34,653 nt of DNA. It comes from Alysiella sp. (GTDB lineage Bacteria > Pseudomonadota > Gammaproteobacteria > Burkholderiales > Neisseriaceae). The position numbers and the translations under genes were made by a program. The notes beneath the pieces were generated by a model. The model was not told where the DNA came from. It did no database searches and was given only the letters and a program-made list of their open reading frames with translations. The stretch covers positions 1 through 34,653 of the forward strand of contig NZ_JAUNEC010000014.1 of NCBI RefSeq assembly GCF_030525755.1, given 5' to 3'. Below, piece by piece: positions 23,957-31,925 of the stretch (positions within the stretch are counted from its first letter, which is position 1; the number at the start of each line of letters is the position of its first letter).

Positions 23957-24973
23957 ATGCGTTTCCAATTTGAACCTGAAATACCGTTTGAAGCCCAGAA
24001 TCAAATGGGCATCATCATCATGAATTTAGGTACGCCCGAAGCGCCAACTGCACAAGCAGTTCGTCCGTATCTGCGTCAGTTTTTATCGGATTTTCGTGTG
24101 GTGGAATTGCCCAGATTATTGTGGCAACCGATTTTGCGTGGCATCATTTTGCCATTTCGTTCGGGCAAAAGTGCGCACGGCTATGAAAAAGTGTGGCTTA
24201 AAGAAGGTTCACCTTTGGCAGTGTTCACGCGCCGACAAGCAGAAGGTTTGCGTCAAAGGCTGCCTGAAAGTGTCCATATCGTTTATGCCATGACTTATGG
24301 TAAACCCAGCGTTGACGAAGCCTTAATCATGCTCAAAAGTAAGGGGGTAGGGCGTGTGGTGGTGGTACCTTTGTATCCACAATACGCGGGTAGCTCGGGT
24401 GGTGCGGCTTTGGATAAAGTGATGCTGGCATTGAGTAAGCAACGCAACCAAATGTCGGTACACACCGTAAGCCGTTTTTACGATGATGTGGGTTACATTC
24501 GTGCTTGTGTTGAGCAAATTCGCAATTATCGTGCAGAGCATGGTAGTGGCGATAAATTGATGTTCAGTTTTCATGGTATTCCGCAACGTCATCACGATAA
24601 AGGAGACCCATATCCGCTTGAATGCCGTGCCACTGCACATTTGATTGCAACAGAGTTGGGCTTAGCAGAACAGGATTATATTGTTTCTTTTCAAAGTCAG
24701 TTTGGTAAAGATAAATGGATTGAACCTTCTACTCAAACTTTATTTGATGTATTGCCCAAGCAAGGTGTGGAAAAGTTGGACGTGTTTTGTCCTGGTTTTG
24801 TATCTGATTGTTTAGAAACGATGGAAGAAATTGCCATTGCAGGGCGTGAACAATTTTATGAGGCTGGTGGTACACAATTTCACTATATTCCTTGTTTGAA
24901 CGATAATCCTGTATGGTTGGACGCATTAGCAGATTTGATTAAAAAACAAGTCCCTGCGTGGCTGCCAGAATAA
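23957..24973 (+). CDS. hemH: Ferrochelatase
   Basis: 338-residue enzyme inserting ferrous iron into protoporphyrin IX, the last step of haem synthesis, at the cytosolic face of the membrane. Catalytic His lies in MFSFHGIPQRH (near 205) and the Glu in SDCLETMEEIAI (near 285). Other marks: IIIMNLGTPEAPT near 20, YAMTYGKPSV, VVPLYPQYAGSS near 140, and SFQSQFGKDKWIEPST near 245. Length is normal for proteobacteria. The end, AWLPE, is encoded by a DUS with one mismatch. No iron-responsive site was recognised. Confidence 0.96.
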   Translation: MRFQFEPEIPFEAQNQMGIIIMNLGTPEAPTAQAVRPYLRQFLSDFRVVELPRLLWQPILRGIILPFRSGKSAHGYEKVWLKEGSPLAVFTRRQAEGLRQRLPESVHIVYAMTYGKPSVDEALIMLKSKGVGRVVVVPLYPQYAGSSGGAALDKVMLALSKQRNQMSVHTVSRFYDDVGYIRACVEQIRNYRAEHGSGDKLMFSFHGIPQRHHDKGDPYPLECRATAHLIATELGLAEQDYIVSFQSQFGKDKWIEPSTQTLFDVLPKQGVEKLDVFCPGFVSDCLETMEEIAIAGREQFYEAGGTQFHYIPCLNDNPVWLDALADLIKKQVPAWLPE

Positions 24974-25012
24974 GTTGAATAATTAAGCCTATCAATTAAA
25001 ATACCCTAAATC

Positions 25013-25039
25013 AGGCTGCTTGAAACTTTCAGGCAGCCT
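25013..25039 (+). terminator. DUS hairpin after hemH
   Basis: AGGCTGCTTGAAA (25013-25025) faces TTTCAGGCAGCCT (25027-25039) with one mismatch and almost no loop. Possible terminator or simple DUS pair. Confidence 0.4.
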
Positions 25040-25056
25040 AAACGAAATCACAAACC

Positions 25057-26061
25057 ATGTCTCAAATTACTGTTTCTCCCAGTCAAACCCAATTTAGTAG
25101 CAATGATGGCGAAACCATTTTGGCAGCAGCCATACGTCAAGGCATCAATCTGCCCCATTCTTGCCAAAGCGGTGTGTGTGGTAGTTGTCGTGCGCGTTTG
25201 GTTTCAGGCAGCATTGCCCAAAGTGGCGAATATGATGATTATGTGTTGAGTCCAGAAGAAATTGAAGCAGGCATGATTTTGCTCTGTTGCGCTCAAGCAC
25301 AAAGTGATATCAATGTGGATATGCCTGCCTATGCAGGTGCTAACGCTTTGACCATACGCACATTGCCTGCGCGTGTTGCCGATGTACAAGTGCGTGGCGA
25401 TGTTGCTATTTTAAGCGTTGCTTTGCCCAAAGCCCCACCGTTTCGGTTTTACGCAGGGCAGTACATGGATATTTTGCTCAAAGATGGCAGCCGCAGTTAT
25501 TCGATTGCCAACGCCCCATCGCAATCGGATAAACTGGAATTTCATGTGCGTTTGCACGAAGGTGGTTTGTTTTCGCCGCAATTGTTTGATGGTAGATTAA
25601 AAAGTGGCTCAATCGTGCGTTTGCGTGGACCATTGGGCGCATTTACTCTTAATCAAAAAAGCCAAAAACCATTGATTTTATTGGCAACAGGAACAGGTTT
25701 TGCGCCGATTAAATCATTATTGTGTCATTTGGCAGAAACCGATAGTCAAAGAGACATACACATTTATCACGGTAACCGTTTTACCACAGGTTTTTATGAT
25801 GAAAACGCATTACACGCTTTATTGCTACAATTGCCCAATGCACGTTATACACCTGTATTATCACGTCCTGATGAACATTGGCAAGGTGCGATGGGTCATG
25901 TAACGGAACATGTTTTGCGTGATTATCCCGATTTATCACAATATGAAGTGTATGCTTGTGGTTCGCCTGAAATGGTCAATGGCAGTCGCCGTGTGTTTGT
26001 TGCTCAAGCAGGGCTGCCTGAACAGGCATTTTTCAGTGATGCGTTTACTGCACATATTTGA
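25057..26061 (+). CDS. Ferredoxin-reductase-like flavoprotein (AscD-like)
   Basis: 334-residue three-domain electron transfer protein. An N-terminal plant-type [2Fe-2S] domain has ligands C36, C41, C44 and C77 or C78 (SCQSGVCGSC; LLCCAQ). A FAD-binding domain follows, with the motif RSYSIANAPS near 148, then an NAD(P)H-binding domain with LLATGTGFAPIKSLL near 208 and YACGSPEMV near 305. In Neisseria such genes are annotated CDP-6-deoxy-delta-3,4-glucoseen reductase by similarity to AscD, but there is no deoxysugar cluster here, so the real acceptor is unknown. It is followed by fabD. Confidence 0.85.
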   Translation: MSQITVSPSQTQFSSNDGETILAAAIRQGINLPHSCQSGVCGSCRARLVSGSIAQSGEYDDYVLSPEEIEAGMILLCCAQAQSDINVDMPAYAGANALTIRTLPARVADVQVRGDVAILSVALPKAPPFRFYAGQYMDILLKDGSRSYSIANAPSQSDKLEFHVRLHEGGLFSPQLFDGRLKSGSIVRLRGPLGAFTLNQKSQKPLILLATGTGFAPIKSLLCHLAETDSQRDIHIYHGNRFTTGFYDENALHALLLQLPNARYTPVLSRPDEHWQGAMGHVTEHVLRDYPDLSQYEVYACGSPEMVNGSRRVFVAQAGLPEQAFFSDAFTAHI

Positions 26062-26142
26062 TTGTGTTTCAGGCAGCCTTTTATGTTTATGTTGTTTCAG
26101 CCGCTTGAAACCCCTTTAACTTTCAATTTAAAAGGAAATATC

Positions 26143-27075
26143 ATGTCTTTTGCATTTTTTTTCCCTGGACAAGGCTCACAAAGCCTGAATATGATGAACG
26201 GTTTTGATGGTGTGGACATTATTAAAGCCACGTTTGATGAAGCTTCAGCTGCCTTAAACCAAGATTTATGGGCAATGATGAACGGCGAAGATGCTGAATT
26301 AATCGGGCAAACCGTCAATACACAACCTTTAATGCTGGCTGCGGGCATAGCAACATATCGTGCTTATTTGGAAGCAGGTGGATGTGTGCCTGATGTGGTG
26401 GCAGGACACAGTTTGGGCGAATACAGCGCATTGGTTGCCGCAGGCAGCTTGGATTTTACCGATGCTGTCAAATTGGTACGTTTGCGTGCCGAGTTGATGC
26501 AATCTGCTGTACCACAAGGTGTGGGTGCAATGGCGGCAATTTTGGGGTTGGACGATGAAATCGTGCGCCAAATTTGTACTCAAGCCGAACAGGGTGAAGT
26601 CTGTGAAGCCGTGAATTACAATTCCATTGGACAAATCGTGATTGCAGGTAACGCAGCAGCAGTAGAGCGAGCCATGAATGCGGCCAAAGAAGCAGGTGCA
26701 AAACGGGCTTTACCTTTGCCTGTTTCTGTGCCATCGCATTGCCGTTTGATGAAACCTGCCGCAGAAAAATTGGCGATTGCCTTGAATGACATTGTTTTCA
26801 GGCAGCCTAAAATACGCGTAATTCATAATGCAGATGTGGCTGAATACCACGAGCCCGAACAAATCAAAGATGCTTTGGTACGTCAGTTGTACAGTCCCGT
26901 TCGTTGGACAGAGACTGTTGCTAAATTGGTACAAGAAGGCATTACACAATCTGCTGAATGTGGACCAGGAAAAGTATTGGCTGGTTTGGCAAAACGCATT
27001 GAAAAAGAAGCAATTTGTACTGCGTTGGTGTCAATAGATGGCATTAAAACATTTATTGAAACCCAAAATAATTAA
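26143..27075 (+). CDS. fabD: Malonyl CoA-acyl carrier protein transacylase
   Basis: 310-residue enzyme that moves malonyl groups from CoA to acyl carrier protein for fatty acid synthesis. Active site Ser90 in AGHSLGEYSALVAAG; GQGSQ at 9-13 forms the oxyanion side; the catalytic His is in PVSVPSHCRLM near 195; YNSIGQIVIAG is conserved. Start at 26143 has AAGGAA at 26131-26136; the frame is open to 26062 but includes DUS codons. In many proteobacteria fabD is flanked by fabH and fabG; here it stands alone. Confidence 0.95.
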   Translation: MSFAFFFPGQGSQSLNMMNGFDGVDIIKATFDEASAALNQDLWAMMNGEDAELIGQTVNTQPLMLAAGIATYRAYLEAGGCVPDVVAGHSLGEYSALVAAGSLDFTDAVKLVRLRAELMQSAVPQGVGAMAAILGLDDEIVRQICTQAEQGEVCEAVNYNSIGQIVIAGNAAAVERAMNAAKEAGAKRALPLPVSVPSHCRLMKPAAEKLAIALNDIVFRQPKIRVIHNADVAEYHEPEQIKDALVRQLYSPVRWTETVAKLVQEGITQSAECGPGKVLAGLAKRIEKEAICTALVSIDGIKTFIETQNN

Positions 27076-27429
27076 TGTGTTGTGTGTTTTCAGCCAGCCT
27101 AAACTCTGTGAGGCAGGCCGAAACCTTTGTTAAATCCATTTTGTCCTGAATTCGTGTTACTTTTATTGGGTTGACCATAAATTGACCTAAAAATACAACT
27201 TAACAGGGCAGGTATGCAATTCGCCCTGTAAACCGAGTTTTGCAGAAGTCTCAGGCTGCCTGAAAACACCATTTTAAGATGATTTTTTACTTGATGAGAC
27301 ACACAAGTTAAACGGGATAAGGCATCAAAATTTGATGAGTAGTATCAATTTCTATCTAAGAACCTGTGTTCATAATCTTAAAAGTAAGCCATTAAGATTA
27401 TGAACACAGGTTCTAAATATTTTGATTGT
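27076..27429. other. Intergenic region fabD/xseA
   Basis: 354 bases between convergent genes. Holds a degenerate DUS near 27090, a small inverted repeat ACAGGGC/GCCCTGT (27203-27209, 27223-27229), an intact DUS near 27252, and the 23-bp palindrome at 27359-27414. No coding frame is convincing. Confidence 0.6.
27359..27414. repeat. 23-bp perfect inverted repeat with 10-base loop
   Basis: Left arm 27359-27381 (starts AGAACCTGTGTTCATAATC) is the exact reverse complement of 27392-27414. The loop is 10 bases. It is located between convergent fabD and xseA. It could end transcription from both sides, or be two abutted IS ends (a mini-element). No T run directly follows. Confidence 0.75.
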
Positions 27430-28785
27430 TTAATCAAATAATTCGCTTTGTTTTTGCTGTTGGCTGACTTGAACATCGGCTTGGCTGTTGGCAAAAATCA
27501 ACTGCAATTTTTGTCCTGCTTTCAGTTGTTTGGCATCGCTGATTAAACTGCCGCGTGTGTTTTTAACGACCACAAAACCACGTTGTAAAACCTGCTGTGG
27601 TGAAATGGCTTGTAAAATGTGATTTTGTTGTTGCAATTTTTGTTGTTGTTGCCTGAAAAAAAACTGTGTATGGTGTTTTAAGGTATGCTGTATGGACAGC
27701 AAATTGTGTTGTTGCCAAACGATTTGAGGTCGTTGGGACAAGATGCGTTGTTGTAAGGTGTTTAAACGCTGTTGTTGGTAATGGTATTGTTGGCGAATGA
27801 TGTAATCCAGTTGTTGTTTTTGGTGTGTGAGTCGTTGATGTTGGAGGTGCCATTTTTGTTGTGGGTGCAATAATTGTTGTGCCAAAAAATCGGTTTTTTG
27901 GGCAGCATTGTGATGATGTTGTTGCAATAAGTCGGTTAAGGCTGCCTGAAAGCGATGTGTTTGTGCTAAAAGGACATTGCGGTCTGGGCTGACCAATTCT
28001 GCCGCTGCAGTGGGGGTAGGGGCGCGTAAATCGGCAGCGAAATCGCATAAGGTAAAGTCGGTTTCATGTCCTACGCCACTGACAATCGGTATGGTGCAGT
28101 TGGCAATGGCACGTACCACCATTTCTTCATTAAATGACCATAAGTCTTCTATGCTGCCACCGCCACGACACACAATCAAGACATCGGTTTCAGCGCGTTG
28201 TGAAGCAGTTTGAATGGCGGTGGTAATCTGTTTTTCGCTACCTGTGCCTTGTACAGCAGTAGGATAAATGATGAGTGGAATATGCGGAGCACGACGTGCC
28301 AGAGTGCTTAATACATCGTGTAACGCTGCTGCTGCCAAGCTGCTGATTATGCCAATGCGGCATGGGTTTTCAGGCAGCTTTTTTTTGTGTTCTGCGGCAA
28401 ATAAACCTTCTTGTTGTAAATGCTGTTTGAGTTTCTCATAGCGTTCATAAAGCACGCCTAAACCAATTTGGCGTACTTCATGTACGGTAATTTGAAATTC
28501 GCCGCGTGCTTCATAGATGCTGATTTTTCCTGAAACTTCAATGTGGTCGCCTTCTTTGAGTGCTTGTGACAAACGTTGTGCGGCAGATTTGAATAAGGCA
28601 CAACGGATTTGTGCGTGATTGTCTTTCAGGGAAAAATAGTAATGACCGCTGACGGCGCGAGTGAGATTGGACACTTCGCCACTTACCCATATGCCTTGAA
28701 ATTGGTTTTCCAATAATTGGCGTGCTATGGCGTTGAGTTCAGAAACAGAAAGTGTGTTGGGTGTGAATAAATCGTTGTGGTTCAT
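27430..28785 (-). CDS. xseA: Exodeoxyribonuclease VII large subunit
   Basis: 451-residue nuclease subunit that, with XseB, degrades single-stranded DNA. N-terminal OB-fold (IWVSGEVSNLTRAVSGHYYF near 31), then the catalytic domain with CRIGIISSLAAAALHD, VLIVCRGGGSIEDLWSFNEE near 215 and PIVSGVGHETDFTLCDFAAD near 245. The coiled-coil region, about 280-400, is extraordinarily rich in Gln and His. The C-terminal end has LQRGFVVVKNTRG. Start at 28785 (MNHNDLF) chosen by family; the upstream part to 28845 includes a DUS-like leader. Confidence 0.94.
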   Translation of the reverse strand: MNHNDLFTPNTLSVSELNAIARQLLENQFQGIWVSGEVSNLTRAVSGHYYFSLKDNHAQIRCALFKSAAQRLSQALKEGDHIEVSGKISIYEARGEFQITVHEVRQIGLGVLYERYEKLKQHLQQEGLFAAEHKKKLPENPCRIGIISSLAAAALHDVLSTLARRAPHIPLIIYPTAVQGTGSEKQITTAIQTASQRAETDVLIVCRGGGSIEDLWSFNEEMVVRAIANCTIPIVSGVGHETDFTLCDFAADLRAPTPTAAAELVSPDRNVLLAQTHRFQAALTDLLQQHHHNAAQKTDFLAQQLLHPQQKWHLQHQRLTHQKQQLDYIIRQQYHYQQQRLNTLQQRILSQRPQIVWQQHNLLSIQHTLKHHTQFFFRQQQQKLQQQNHILQAISPQQVLQRGFVVVKNTRGSLISDAKQLKAGQKLQLIFANSQADVQVSQQQKQSELFD

Positions 28786-28872
28786 GGTTTGTCTTTCAAA
28801 ACATGATGGGCTACCTGAAAAGGAGCCATTAACAGGCGGCTTCAAGACAAAGCAAAAGCAGCAAAAAGATGG

Positions 28873-29844
28873 TTATGTAACATTTTCATTAAATAGATTG
28901 GAAGTATTTTGTTGTATGAAATGGTGTAAAGCACAAGAAGCTGCCTGAAACACATCTCTTGCAGCATAAGGGTCAAGCACGGTATCAGCAGGGATTTTCC
29001 GTAACCAAGTTAATTGGCGTTTAGCAAGTTGCCGTGTTGCAGCCTGTCCCTGTTGCAACAACTCATTTGCCGAAATGTCGCCATTTAAATGCGCCCATGC
29101 CTGACGATAGCCCACACAACGCATAGAAGGCATATCTTGATGCAAATCAGGATAATGTGTACGTAAATGGCATATTTCATCTAATAAGCCGTTTTCCAAC
29201 ATCATTGTAAAACGCCGATTGATTTGCTGATGCAATAAATCGCGGTTTTCAGGCAGCAAAGCCAAAGTATGCAGGCGAAGTGGTGTGCGAACCGCATTTT
29301 CTTGTAAATGAGTGCTTAATGGTTTACCTGTTAATTCAAAAATTTCTAAAGCCCGTTCAATGCGTTGGCTGTCGTTGGCAGATAAACGGGCAGCCGTTGT
29401 GGCATCTATTTCCTGTAAACGTTGATACAGAAAAGACAGACCATGTTTTTCTTTTAAATCATGTAGTTGATGTCGGATTTCTTCATTGGCATCAGGTAAC
29501 TGATTTAAACCCTGTGTGAGTGCGTGGTAATACATCATGGTTCCACCAACAATCAAAGGTATTTTGCCACGTGCATGAATTTCACCAATTAAGTGTGTGC
29601 AATCGGTAACAAAGTCTGCTGCGCTGTATGTTTGCATGGGCGAAATAATGTCAATCAAATGGTGGGGCACTGCCAAACGTTCAGATAAGGTTGGTTTTGC
29701 GGTGCCGATATCCATTCCACGATAAACCAAGGCACTGTCCAAGCTGATGATTTCAATTGGGAAAATTTTTGCTAACTGTAATGCCAAAGCTGTTTTGCCA
29801 CTTGCAGTAGGTCCTAAAATGGCAAATGCAGAAAGTGAAGACAT
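28873..29844 (-). CDS. miaA: tRNA dimethylallyltransferase
   Basis: 323-residue enzyme that adds dimethylallyl to A37 of tRNAs reading UNN codons. P-loop GPTASGKTALA at 12-22, SLDSALVYRGMDIGTAKPT near 34-52 (the Asp is the catalytic general base), HHLIDIISPMQTYSAADF near 62, and DSQRIERALEIFELTGKP near 158. The C-terminus has QLAKRQLTWLRK. Complete. It lies between queF and xseA on the same strand, near another tRNA modification gene (queF). Confidence 0.95.
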   Translation of the reverse strand: MSSLSAFAILGPTASGKTALALQLAKIFPIEIISLDSALVYRGMDIGTAKPTLSERLAVPHHLIDIISPMQTYSAADFVTDCTHLIGEIHARGKIPLIVGGTMMYYHALTQGLNQLPDANEEIRHQLHDLKEKHGLSFLYQRLQEIDATTAARLSANDSQRIERALEIFELTGKPLSTHLQENAVRTPLRLHTLALLPENRDLLHQQINRRFTMMLENGLLDEICHLRTHYPDLHQDMPSMRCVGYRQAWAHLNGDISANELLQQGQAATRQLAKRQLTWLRKIPADTVLDPYAARDVFQAASCALHHFIQQNTSNLFNENVT

Positions 29845-29851
29845 GATTTAA

Positions 29852-29918
29852 GCTGCCTGAAAAAAAAGGGCGTATTTTAAGATTAAATATGATTGAAACA
29901 AAAGATTTTTCAGGCAGC
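29852..29918 (-). terminator. DUS inverted repeat between queF and miaA
   Basis: GCTGCCTGAAAAA (29852-29864) and TTTTTCAGGCAGC (29906-29918), 13-bp arms, 41-base loop. The right copy supplies the last codons and stop of queF (GCT GCC TGA on minus). Confidence 0.5.
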
Positions 29919-30383
29919 CATATCGTGGGCAAACAATCGTTCGCGTGCCATTTGCTCAAAAGGTGTGCCTTCGCGCCCATAATTGGCGAATGGGTGTATG
30001 GCAATCCCACCGCGTGGCGTGAATTCGCCAAACACTTCAATGTATTTTGGGTTCATCAGTTTAATTAAATCTTTCATGATGATATTGATGCAATCTTCGT
30101 GGAAATCACCGTGATTGCGGAAACTGAATAAATACAATTTCAGCGATTTGCTTTCCACCATTTTCACATCAGGAATATAGCGAATAATTATCGTGGCAAA
30201 ATCAGGTTGCCCTGTCATCGGACATAAACTGGTAAATTCAGGGCAAACAAATTTAACAAAATAATCATTGCCTTGATGTTTATTGTCAAAGGCTTCCAAC
30301 ACTTCTGGGGCGTAGTCGCTGTGGTATTCAGTTTTTTGGTTGCCTAGTAAGGTTAAGCCGTGTAATTCTTGTTCATTTCGCAT
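29910..30383 (-). CDS. queF: NADPH-dependent 7-cyano-7-deazaguanine reductase
   Basis: 157-residue single-domain (YkvM-type) QueF, reducing preQ0 to preQ1 for queuosine in tRNA. The catalytic Cys54 lies in EFTSLCPMTGQPDFA with Asp61; the preQ0 binding Glu77 in VESKSLKLYLFSFRNH, the QueF motif. His and Glu in FHEDCIN and Phe-Gly segments near the end match. The last two alanine codons and the stop are made by an uptake sequence. No preQ1 riboswitch could be recognised in the short leader. Confidence 0.95.
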   Translation of the reverse strand: MRNEQELHGLTLLGNQKTEYHSDYAPEVLEAFDNKHQGNDYFVKFVCPEFTSLCPMTGQPDFATIIIRYIPDVKMVESKSLKLYLFSFRNHGDFHEDCINIIMKDLIKLMNPKYIEVFGEFTPRGGIAIHPFANYGREGTPFEQMARERLFAHDMAA

Positions 30384-30424
30384 TTTTTGTTTCCTTTTTA
30401 AAAAATTTTCAGATAATCAGTTTA

Positions 30425-30592
30425 TCATGATAAACGCCGCATTGCCTGTTCAATCATTTGAATTTGTTGGCGATAGCGGCGACATTTGCGGCACATCATT
30501 GTGTGCAAATTGAGCAAAACGCGTTGCTTAAATGCCAATTTTTCGTCATGTGCTTGGGAGATCAGGCGAGTGATATTGAGACAATTTTTCAT
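30425..30592 (-). CDS. Small zinc-motif anti-sigma factor (MseR/ZAS-like)
   Basis: A 55-residue protein starting MKNCLNITRLISQAHDEKLA. It has the anti-sigma zinc signature H30-x3-C34-x2-C37 (LHTMMCRKC), with C4 as a possible fourth ligand. There is no membrane segment, so it should be a soluble cytosolic anti-sigma. It starts 13 nt after the ECF sigma stop on the same strand, the usual sigma/anti-sigma pairing; in meningococcus a similar pair is RpoE and MseR. Zinc-Cys anti-sigmas often release sigma on thiol oxidation or metal stress; by context the cue here may be copper or oxidants (inference). Its stop lies in the palindrome TTTATCATGATAAA. Confidence 0.82.
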   Translation of the reverse strand: MKNCLNITRLISQAHDEKLAFKQRVLLNLHTMMCRKCRRYRQQIQMIEQAMRRLS

Positions 30593-30605
30593 GTTTTTCA
30601 AAGTC

Positions 30606-31181
30606 CTACTCCATTTTATTGAACCATTTGATTTGCAAACATTGCCGTAAACCTTCCCGAGCGCGGTGCATCAAAACATGATAATGATTGGGGCTTAATG
30701 CACATTTTTGCTGGATTTCACGCGCATCGAAACCCAAAATTTCACGCATCATAAATACACGTGCCGTATTTTCGGGCAATGCGTATAAACACAGTTGCAA
30801 AGTTTGTAAAAACTGTTTTTCTTTCAAGGTATTATCAGGTTGATATGCTGCCCAATCTGTCAATTCGCAATCGTCTTGCCAACACCCATTTTGTTGAAAT
30901 TGTTGCACAAAAACATCGTCTAGCTGCTGTTCGCGTTCATCGGCGATTGCTTGAGTTTGCCAACGTGTTTGCTGGCGTAACACATCTTTCACTTTATTTT
31001 TGAAAATGCCAAACACCCATGTTTGAAATTGGGCTTGTCCTTGAAATGTGGCTTGTTTTTCATAGGCAATGGTGAGCGTATCTTGTACCAAATCTTCAAT
31101 TAAATCTGTTTGATGTATCAGTTGAATGTGGGCAAAGCGCAATAAATGTTGGCGAATTTGTTGCCAGTTTGGGGCAGTCAT
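30606..31181 (-). CDS. ECF-type RNA polymerase sigma factor
   Basis: 191-residue sigma-70 family factor with regions 2 and 4 only. Region 2 shows DLIEDLVQDTLTIAYEK near 26 and FQTWVFGIFKNKVKDVLRQQ near 52; region 4 shows LYALPENTARVFMMREILG near 132 and the helix-turn-helix AREIQQKCALSPNHYHVLMH. It resembles the Neisseria RpoE/Ecf factor that drives methionine sulfoxide reductase genes and the adjacent operon. It is divergent from the DoxX-peptide-MNIO operon and is the probable activator of it. LPEN in region 4 fits family but also resembles DUS coding. Confidence 0.9.
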   Translation of the reverse strand: MTAPNWQQIRQHLLRFAHIQLIHQTDLIEDLVQDTLTIAYEKQATFQGQAQFQTWVFGIFKNKVKDVLRQQTRWQTQAIADEREQQLDDVFVQQFQQNGCWQDDCELTDWAAYQPDNTLKEKQFLQTLQLCLYALPENTARVFMMREILGFDAREIQQKCALSPNHYHVLMHRAREGLRQCLQIKWFNKME

Positions 31182-31252
31182 TTTGGTTTCATGTTAATTA
31201 TGATTTTGAGACAAATATTGTAATCTAAAATCACATCAATCAAATTGAAATT

Positions 31253-31358
31253 TATAGTCGTAGAATTGAAGAAGCATTACGGCGTTGCTAACGCCCTTAT
31301 GTAGTACGTACATAAAGGCATTGTCGCCTTGTACTGCATTTTCACTTTTTCTACTATA
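31253..31358. repeat. MITE-like element, copy 2 of a family
   Basis: The ends are TATAGT (31253-31258) and ACTATA (31353-31358), inverted, starting with TA as in IS630/Tc1-type target sites. Inside are GGCGTTGCTAACGCCC, the palindrome-like TTATGTAGTACGTACATAA and GGCATTGTCGCCTTGTACTG. The interior aligns with the element at 12910-13001. It occupies most of the gap between the sigma gene and the divergent operon. Confidence 0.65.
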
Positions 31359-31404
31359 TTTTTTAATTTAAAATAATAAGTTAGATTATATAATCCATTT
31401 CGGT

Positions 31405-31430
31405 GTAAGGAAATGGCATGCTCAAACGAC
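31405..31430 (+). promoter_or_regulatory. Candidate ECF-sigma promoter of the DoxX-peptide operon
   Basis: GTAAGG (31405-31410), 16-base spacer, CGAC (31427-31430). It resembles the SigF promoter of Caulobacter as I recall it, GTAACC-N16-CGAA. It sits 31 bases before the DoxX start and leaves room for a short leader with GGAG at 31452. Assignment is by pattern only. Confidence 0.45.
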
Positions 31431-31460
31431 CAACGTTTAAAATCACTTGTTGGAGCAAAA

Positions 31461-31898
31461 ATGAATTTTCAAATCCATACACAGGCATTGAGTTTGCTGG
31501 TTTTGCGCCTTTTTGTCGCTTACGAATTTTGGGAAGCGGGCATAGAAAAATGGCGCGGACAAAATTGGTTTGCCGATATTCAAAACAAATTTCCGTTTCC
31601 GTTCAATATTTTGTCATCCGAAATAAATTGGCAACTGGCAATGTGGGCGGAACTGATTTTCCCTATTGCTTTGCTTTTGGGTTTAGCAAGCCGATTGTCT
31701 GCCCTTATTTTGGCGATTTTGACTTTGGTTGCGTGGTATGCAGTTCACGCAGGACTGGGGTACAATATCGGCAATGGTGGCTACAAGATGGCGGTCATCT
31801 ATCTGGTTATTTTCACGCCTATTATTCTACAAGGTGGTGGTGCGTGGTCGTTGGATAGCCTGTTTAAACGTAAGTTTAAATGGGCAAAATTCTTTTAA
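31461..31898 (+). CDS. DoxX-family membrane protein (BufD-like)
   Basis: 145-residue inner-membrane protein with four hydrophobic segments (about 7-22, 50-70, 72-92, 103-120). The first includes LSLLVLRLFVAYEFWEAGIEKW, the DoxX signature (an E-x-G-x-x-K-like motif after helix 1). DoxX relatives occur next to DUF692/DUF2063 pairs in bufferin/oxazolin operons, where they are thought to help with the modified peptide or redox at the membrane. Start at 31461 (MNFQIH) has TTGGAGCAAAA before it, the same ribosome site sequence as the next gene. First gene of the operon. Confidence 0.85.
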   Translation: MNFQIHTQALSLLVLRLFVAYEFWEAGIEKWRGQNWFADIQNKFPFPFNILSSEINWQLAMWAELIFPIALLLGLASRLSALILAILTLVAWYAVHAGLGYNIGNGGYKMAVIYLVIFTPIILQGGGAWSLDSLFKRKFKWAKFF

Positions 31899-31925
31899 TT
31901 TTTTTAACTACTTGGAGCAAAAATC

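Noticed and set aside
27203..27229. ACAGGGC/GCCCTGT inverted repeat as a terminator
   Set aside because: Only 7 bp, 13-base loop and no T run on either strand.
27563..28048. Minus-strand 161-residue frame within xseA
   Set aside because: It overlaps xseA in another frame, is Thr/Pro-rich low complexity caused by the CAA-type repeats, and has no family features.
30384..30424. preQ1 riboswitch before queF
   Set aside because: Only 41 bases lie between the anti-sigma stop and queF; no pseudoknot-like pairing pattern was seen.
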